From assembly GCA_014825775.1 (NCBI GenBank), contig MVAQ01000045.1, positions 1 to 64,000 on the forward strand: a DNA stretch of 64,000 nucleotides, in the 5' to 3' direction. The notes under the pieces were generated by a model. That model saw nothing but the letters and a program-made list of their open reading frames with translations, made no database searches and had not been told where the DNA came from. This DNA comes from Krasilnikovozyma curviuscula (taxonomy: Eukaryota > Basidiomycota > Tremellomycetes > Cystofilobasidiales > Mrakiaceae). Of the stretch, positions 59,242 through 64,000 are shown in pieces. Position numbers and translations under genes: made by a program. Numbering within the stretch: position 1 is the stretch's first letter; the number at the start of each line of letters is the position of its first letter.

Positions 59242-59845
59242 TTGTTGTGAACGGATCGCAGTTGTTTGTTTAGTATGCTCATAATGCTCCACCACAATTT
59301 CAATCGCGTTTTTATATCTTCATGAGTCTAACATCAGTATATGACATAGTGGGAAAGTTTTTAATACAGTAAACATTTTATAACTAGGGATATTGTTGGA
59401 AGGGTCTAAACAGTAAGCAAACCCAGCCTGTTCCTTAGCAACGACATCTACTTTCGTTAGAGCCAAAAATGTTGCGCATTCTATCATAAAGTACCTGAAT
59501 AAGCGTGATGTGTAGTATACGACATGTTATATATTGGTACAAGATACTGAAAGATGTGAATACATCTGGTGAAAACAAGATGCAGTGTTGTCTGAACTGC
59601 TGTAGCACCTGGGACAGAGAGTACAAGATTGTGCAACAATATCCTAGAAAATTTAGACATGCACAAATGTGAAGATAGTTGATTTTCATGGTCTTAAGAT
59701 GCTGTGGTGATGGTACGTTTGAGATTATTGAATAGAGATGGGGTTTGAGTTGACGAGAACATAAGAAGAGTTCGGGTTGAAGTGTGGAGCTGTGAAATGT
59801 TGTTACATTTTGGTGAGATAATGCTGATTAGATTCCAAATGGAAC
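59242..59845. other. Intergenic region between tRNA-Leu copy 3 and the ammonium transporter
   Basis: About 600 nt, A/T-rich, with no gene I can support. It should contain the 3' end of the transporter transcript. Confidence 0.5.
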
Positions 59846-62232
59846 CTAAGTTGACGTAGACGAAGACGTGACCTTCTCGTTCGATTCCTCTTCTTGATGA
59901 GATGGCGCAGCTTGGATTGGATCGGCTGAACATGTTTTTGGTGGTGGACAAGAATGATCGTTTCTCTTTTCGTTTTCTTCTTCAAAGGTAACAGTAGGGT
60001 TGTGGGTGGTTGTTGAGACAGGAATAGCGACGGTAGATGTCGTGGTTGTACTTTCGTTGACATCTGTTTTTGAGGGAATTTTTTGAGTAGTGATGTGGCT
60101 TCTGTTCACGTGGTGCTGTTCTGCTGATCCAGGAAAATAGTTGGATTCTACATCTCTTCGTAGTGATACAAAGTCCTGCACAAACTACAGGTGGAAAGGC
60201 AAATTGTCAAATCAACGAGGTGCGCGCGTATGTGCAAGAATCAGACCCTTACCTCATCGTGATCTGTCTCGTCCATACCAACTATCTGATCCTCTGGATT
60301 GGCTTTGAAATGGAGTCCAGGCACTAGATTGATGACAAACATGATCACTGCATTCCAGTCCCTACCATTAGCTGACACATCTTCCTTGAAGAGCAAAGGA
60401 CTTCCTTACAGTATGTAACGGCAAACGTCCAAGCACCTCCGACCACCACCCAAAGAAGCTGCAAACCTAATTGTCTGTAGTTTCGATCCAACCATCCACC
60501 TGGTATATAAGTGTAGCCGTCATTTGCTGCCATAGAAGCTTGGGCAAAGAGGCCAGTCATCAGAGTTCCAACGACACCGGAAAGACCGTGACAAGCGAAG
60601 ATATCAAGTGGATCGTCAACCTGAAGGGAGGTTTCTTAGTGAGTGACAAACATCTCGAGGCGAAATCATTGGAGGGAATCTGGACCACTTACCCTCATAG
60701 TGTTCTTCAACCTTGTTGCCAAATTGGATGCGAGCGCCGCGAGGAAACCAATGAGGACAGCAGCTGGAGGACCAACAAAACCAGCAGCAGGGGTGATAGC
60801 CACTAATCCACAGATGCTACCTGTACACATTCCGATGATGCTCCATTTCCTTTCCAGCCTCCAATCTAAGATCATCCAAGTGATTCCTCCCACACTGCCA
60901 GCTAAGTTTGTGGTAACGATCGCCATCGCAGCCCTGATGTTCGCAGCGAACGTGGATCCGCCGTTGAAGCCAAGCCACCCAACCCAGAGCAAGACCGTTC
61001 CGAGGACAACATGGGAGATATTGTGTGGTTTAAAAAGGAGGACTGAGGATGAATAACCGTACCGCTTGCCGATAAAGTACGAATAGGCTAAGCCAGCGAC
61101 ACCAGAGGCGATCTCAATTGGGACTCCACCTGCATAGTCAAGAATTCCCATTTTGAAAGCCCATCCGTTTGAGGACCAAACCCAATGGGCAAGAGGGTCG
61201 TAAACTTCATGCGACGACGAACAAGTTAGGAACGGGTTCACATCTTCCACGTAGACATAATCTTCTTACCCAGTGTAGTCCAGCAGAAGGTGAAAACCAT
61301 AGCTGGAAGGAATCTCGATCGCTCAGCAGCAGCTCCCAGAACAATAGCAGGAACTAGAGCGGCGAACATGGACTACCAATTACAAGACGCGTCACTTCAG
61401 ATATGAACTATCAACACTTAGGTGGGAACCAAGCTTACCTGGTACATGAAGAAAACAATTTCTGGAATCTTGTTGTTGGCTTCAACAATCGGTAGATCTA
61501 GTACTTTCATCATTCCAAAGTTTCTAAGGTTTCCCCAAAATGCACCTCCCGTCTTGCTGAAGACGAACGAGTACTAAATGGCGGACACAATTTTAGTCAC
61601 AGTCATTTTGAAGATCGAAGTATGGTCTGCCTTACCCCCCAAAAGAAGAACTGGAACGAGACGACAGCCAACGAACTGATCGTCATTCCCAACAAGGAGA
61701 GCGCATTCTTTCGTCGCACGAGTCCAGAATACAAGTATCCAAGCCCTGGACTGATAGTTTTACAATTGAGAATGAGAGCAAGAACATGCATTTGCTCAGC
61801 GTACATCAAGTGACTTTTTCACACGCGAGAAGGTTACTCACATCATCAACCAAACTAACGCACAGCATACGAGGACCCAAGCAATGTCTCCAGGGTCATA
61901 GGCCGCAATAATACCATCTGATGTAGCGATCAGATCCTGTCGACAGTGACGAAAAATCGACAGAGAGGAGGAGAGGCGGGGGGTAAGTCCACCCAGCACT
62001 GCCTAAACGTTTCGCCTTGCAAGGCCGACGAGGAAAAAAGCTGCAAAGTCGAAAGCTTACCGTTCCACCTGAGTTTATCTGAACATCCTCTGGAGTTGAT
62101 CCTGATACGATGTTACCACTGGAAATAAGAAAAGAAGGGGGGATTCGAGTCAGTTTTCAGATAGAATTTTTGGTCTTGGAAAAACTGTTGAACGAAGGCA
62201 AGGAACGACACGTACTATGTCAGATTTGGCAT
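59846..62232 (-). CDS. Ammonium transporter (Mep/Amt family, Mep1/Mep3-like)
   Basis: Plasma membrane ammonium uptake channel. The start MPNLTYGNIVSG is split by an intron after the fifth codon. Landmarks: SPGLGYLYSGLVRRKNALS, VYDPLAHWVWSSNGW, the family signature around DYAGGVPIEIASG, GFNGGSTFAANIRA and DIFACHGLSGVVGTLMTG with the second pore His. The first pore His of the classic twin-His pair is Glu here (codon 61113-61115), as known for yeast Mep1 and Mep3. Eleven membrane helices are expected from the pattern. The cytosolic tail of about 130 residues is Ser/Thr-rich and polar, a likely regulatory region. About eight introns. Confidence 0.93.
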
Positions 62233-62531
62233 GCTCTGGATGGGTTTAGCTGCTCTCTCTAATGTGTGTTTATCTGCAGTACGATCGTCCTCTGAGCTTG
62301 AGTGTGTTGTGGACAAGACTTTTTCATGCCGGGGTCGAATTTTTAGTCCAATACGCAATCGGTTGCCCCACTGCAGGAAAATATGCTTGGAATTTCATCG
62401 ATTTGTTGCTTTCAAGGGTTACTAGAGCAATTTCGAGAGAACAGTTCGGGTTCGGTTCGCAGAAGGGTGCTGAAGTGAAGCGAAGGAGAAAATCTATACA
62501 AGGTTCTAAAAAGTAAACAACGCCGCCGCCT

Positions 62532-64000
62532 TCAGTCTGAATCTGAATCGACTATCACACCCTTCTTGACCATCGCCTTCCCTTTCTCCTTCACTTTTTC
62601 GGCTACCATCACTTCAATTTCGACCTTTGTCGTTTTCACCTTCTTCTTTTCCTTCTTCTCCGCGACATCCACCACTTCCAGCACCTCTTCATCCTCCTCA
62701 ATAGCATCACTATCGCCCTCTTCAACCTTTTCCTTCTTCCTCTTTCCATCACCAGCTTTTCCTTTCGAGCTTCCCCACAGCAGTTCGGCACACTTCTTGA
62801 TTCCCGTCCCCATAGAGCTCTTCTTCGCGTCCTCTTTGTTCTTCCAAACACATCTCACGTCCTCCTCTGTTCCAATCTTTGGTCGCTTCTCACCAGTGAT
62901 TACAAGGTGTGTAGCGATGTACTTCATCTTGATGTGACTGAAAATATGGTTGACTGAACCGAGATGCTGGAATTTGTGGTTCAAAGATGTCGGAGTCCAA
63001 TTGGGTAGAAGCTTTGATGAGAGGAGATCTAATGTGGCTTGCTCTAAGTGCGATTTCTTCGTGGATGATGCTGGTGATGGTAGCACTACCGAGGGGAATT
63101 CCTCCATTCCAGCAAGGAGACCTGGGAAAGGAGCATCTTCGTTCGTCAGTCTGCGCCGAACCGATGACCCACGCTAACGAGCACTTACCTTTATCAGGTC
63201 TAGTCACAATCAAGTAAGAACTGCCTCTATTTCTATCATCAGGTCTGAACTCGACGATGCAGACGACGCAGTCTTCATCCCTCTTCTTTGCCTTCACTTC
63301 TTTGAGCGGAAAAGCGCTGACTGATTTCACGCCGGCGTTGAAATCGGAGGAGATGGGCGTGCATATGGAACAGAGATCTTCAATGTCTTGAGGTTGCGGC
63401 GGAAGGGCATCGAGTGTCATCTGTAGCAAAAGACAACGACATGTCAGAATACAGCTGACCATACAAAGCGAAAATGATCCTACCTCTGAATAAGCGTTAC
63501 AGTGCTCTTTGAGAGGACATTCACCACATGCAGCATTCACAGGTGTGCATACCGTCGCACCTAACTCCATCAGCGCCTGATTCCAAGCTTCTGGGCTGTT
63601 CATTTTCTCCTTCACATCACCATTGCCCAGTCCTTCTTTTTCAACCAACCTCTTCGCCAACGCCCACATCTTCTCCACAAAAACCTTCTCTTTAGGATTA
63701 ATATGGATGCCAAACACCCTGCTAAACACCCGGTTCACATTCCCATCCACTAGAGCCGCCTCTTTACCGAAGGCGATACTCGAGATGGCACCTGCAGTGT
63801 AGGGCCCAACACCAGGGATATTCTTCTCCAATTCAGTTGCGGAGGAGGGCAAAACGTTGTTATATTCCTTGTGGATTTTCTGAGCTGCTTGCAGAAGTCG
63901 CTGGCCGCGAGAGTAGTAGCCCAGACCTGTCCAAAGTGTGTTGATGGATTCGGGTGTCGCGGTTGTTGCTAATGTTTCGATAGTGGGGTACTGTGCTATC
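62532..64000 (-). CDS. MYH1: Adenine DNA glycosylase MutY/MYH (partial, N-terminus outside window)
   Basis: Base-excision repair enzyme that removes adenine opposite 8-oxoguanine. The start lies beyond the right edge. Seen parts: ESINTLWTGLGYYSRGQRLL, the helix-hairpin-helix ELEKNIPGVGPYTAGAIS followed by the catalytic Asp in VDGNVNRVFSRVFG, and the four-Cys iron-sulphur loop (Cys-X6-Cys-X2-Cys-X5-Cys: CTPVNAACGECPLKEHC). Then a NUDIX-like 8-oxoG recognition domain (LLAGMEEFPSVVLP) follows. The tail of about 90 residues is Lys/Glu-rich and ends GVIVDSDSD, which is unusual (see findings). Introns occur at about 63,105-63,190 and 63,420-63,485. Confidence 0.93.

Noticed and set aside
62566..62937. 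Plus-strand Ser/Phe-rich frame opposite the MutY tail
   Set aside because: Antisense of the Lys/Glu-rich tail.

Overview
This window comes from a filamentous or yeast-like basidiomycete nuclear chromosome, most likely a tremellomycete (Cryptococcus/Kwoniella-type). The evidence is dense genes on both strands, almost every gene cut by many short GT-AG introns (mostly 45-80 nt) with CTNAC-like branch sites, about 50% GC, and fungal housekeeping families. No bacterial operon, phage, CRISPR or recognisable transposon is present. Species cannot be fixed from the sequence alone.

Left third (1-25.4 kb): a glutathione peroxidase-like gene (+); a C2-domain/proline-rich cytokinesis protein of the Inn1/Fic1 type (-); a very large HECT ubiquitin ligase of the Ufd4/TRIP12 family (-); a small unrecognised protein with C2-like layout (-); then, divergently, a complete Argonaute with all four slicer residues (+), tRNA dihydrouridine synthase Dus1 (+) and a triose-phosphate/nucleotide-sugar-type transporter (+).

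Middle third (25.4-47.6 kb): a Kre6/Skn1-type GH16 beta-glucan synthesis protein (+); the spliceosomal Cdc5/Cef1 gene (-), which contains a 6-nt internal microexon; an intron-bearing tRNA-Leu(AAG) gene (-); a gene-poor 2.7 kb stretch; an STK32/YANK-like acylated AGC-type kinase (+); an Osh1-type oxysterol-binding protein with ankyrin, PH, FFAT and ORD parts (+); and a mitochondrial half ABC transporter of the Mdl1 type (-).

Right third (47.6-64 kb): IMP dehydrogenase (+); AAA+ helicase Rvb1 (-); a GNAT acetyltransferase (-); a second and third copy of the same tRNA-Leu(AAG), in inverted orientation around an FG nucleoporin of the Nup57/Nup54 type (-); an ammonium transporter with the Mep1/Mep3-type Glu in place of the first pore His (-); and a MutY adenine glycosylase (-) cut by the right edge.

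The genes are independent housekeeping and regulatory units and do not form a pathway cluster. The most interesting signals are fine-scale: the CEF1 microexon, a DUS1 intron whose removal breaks the frame, the inverted identical tRNA genes around a nucleoporin, a candidate SUMO-interacting tail on MutY, and an intact Argonaute. I saw no convincing new multi-gene system.
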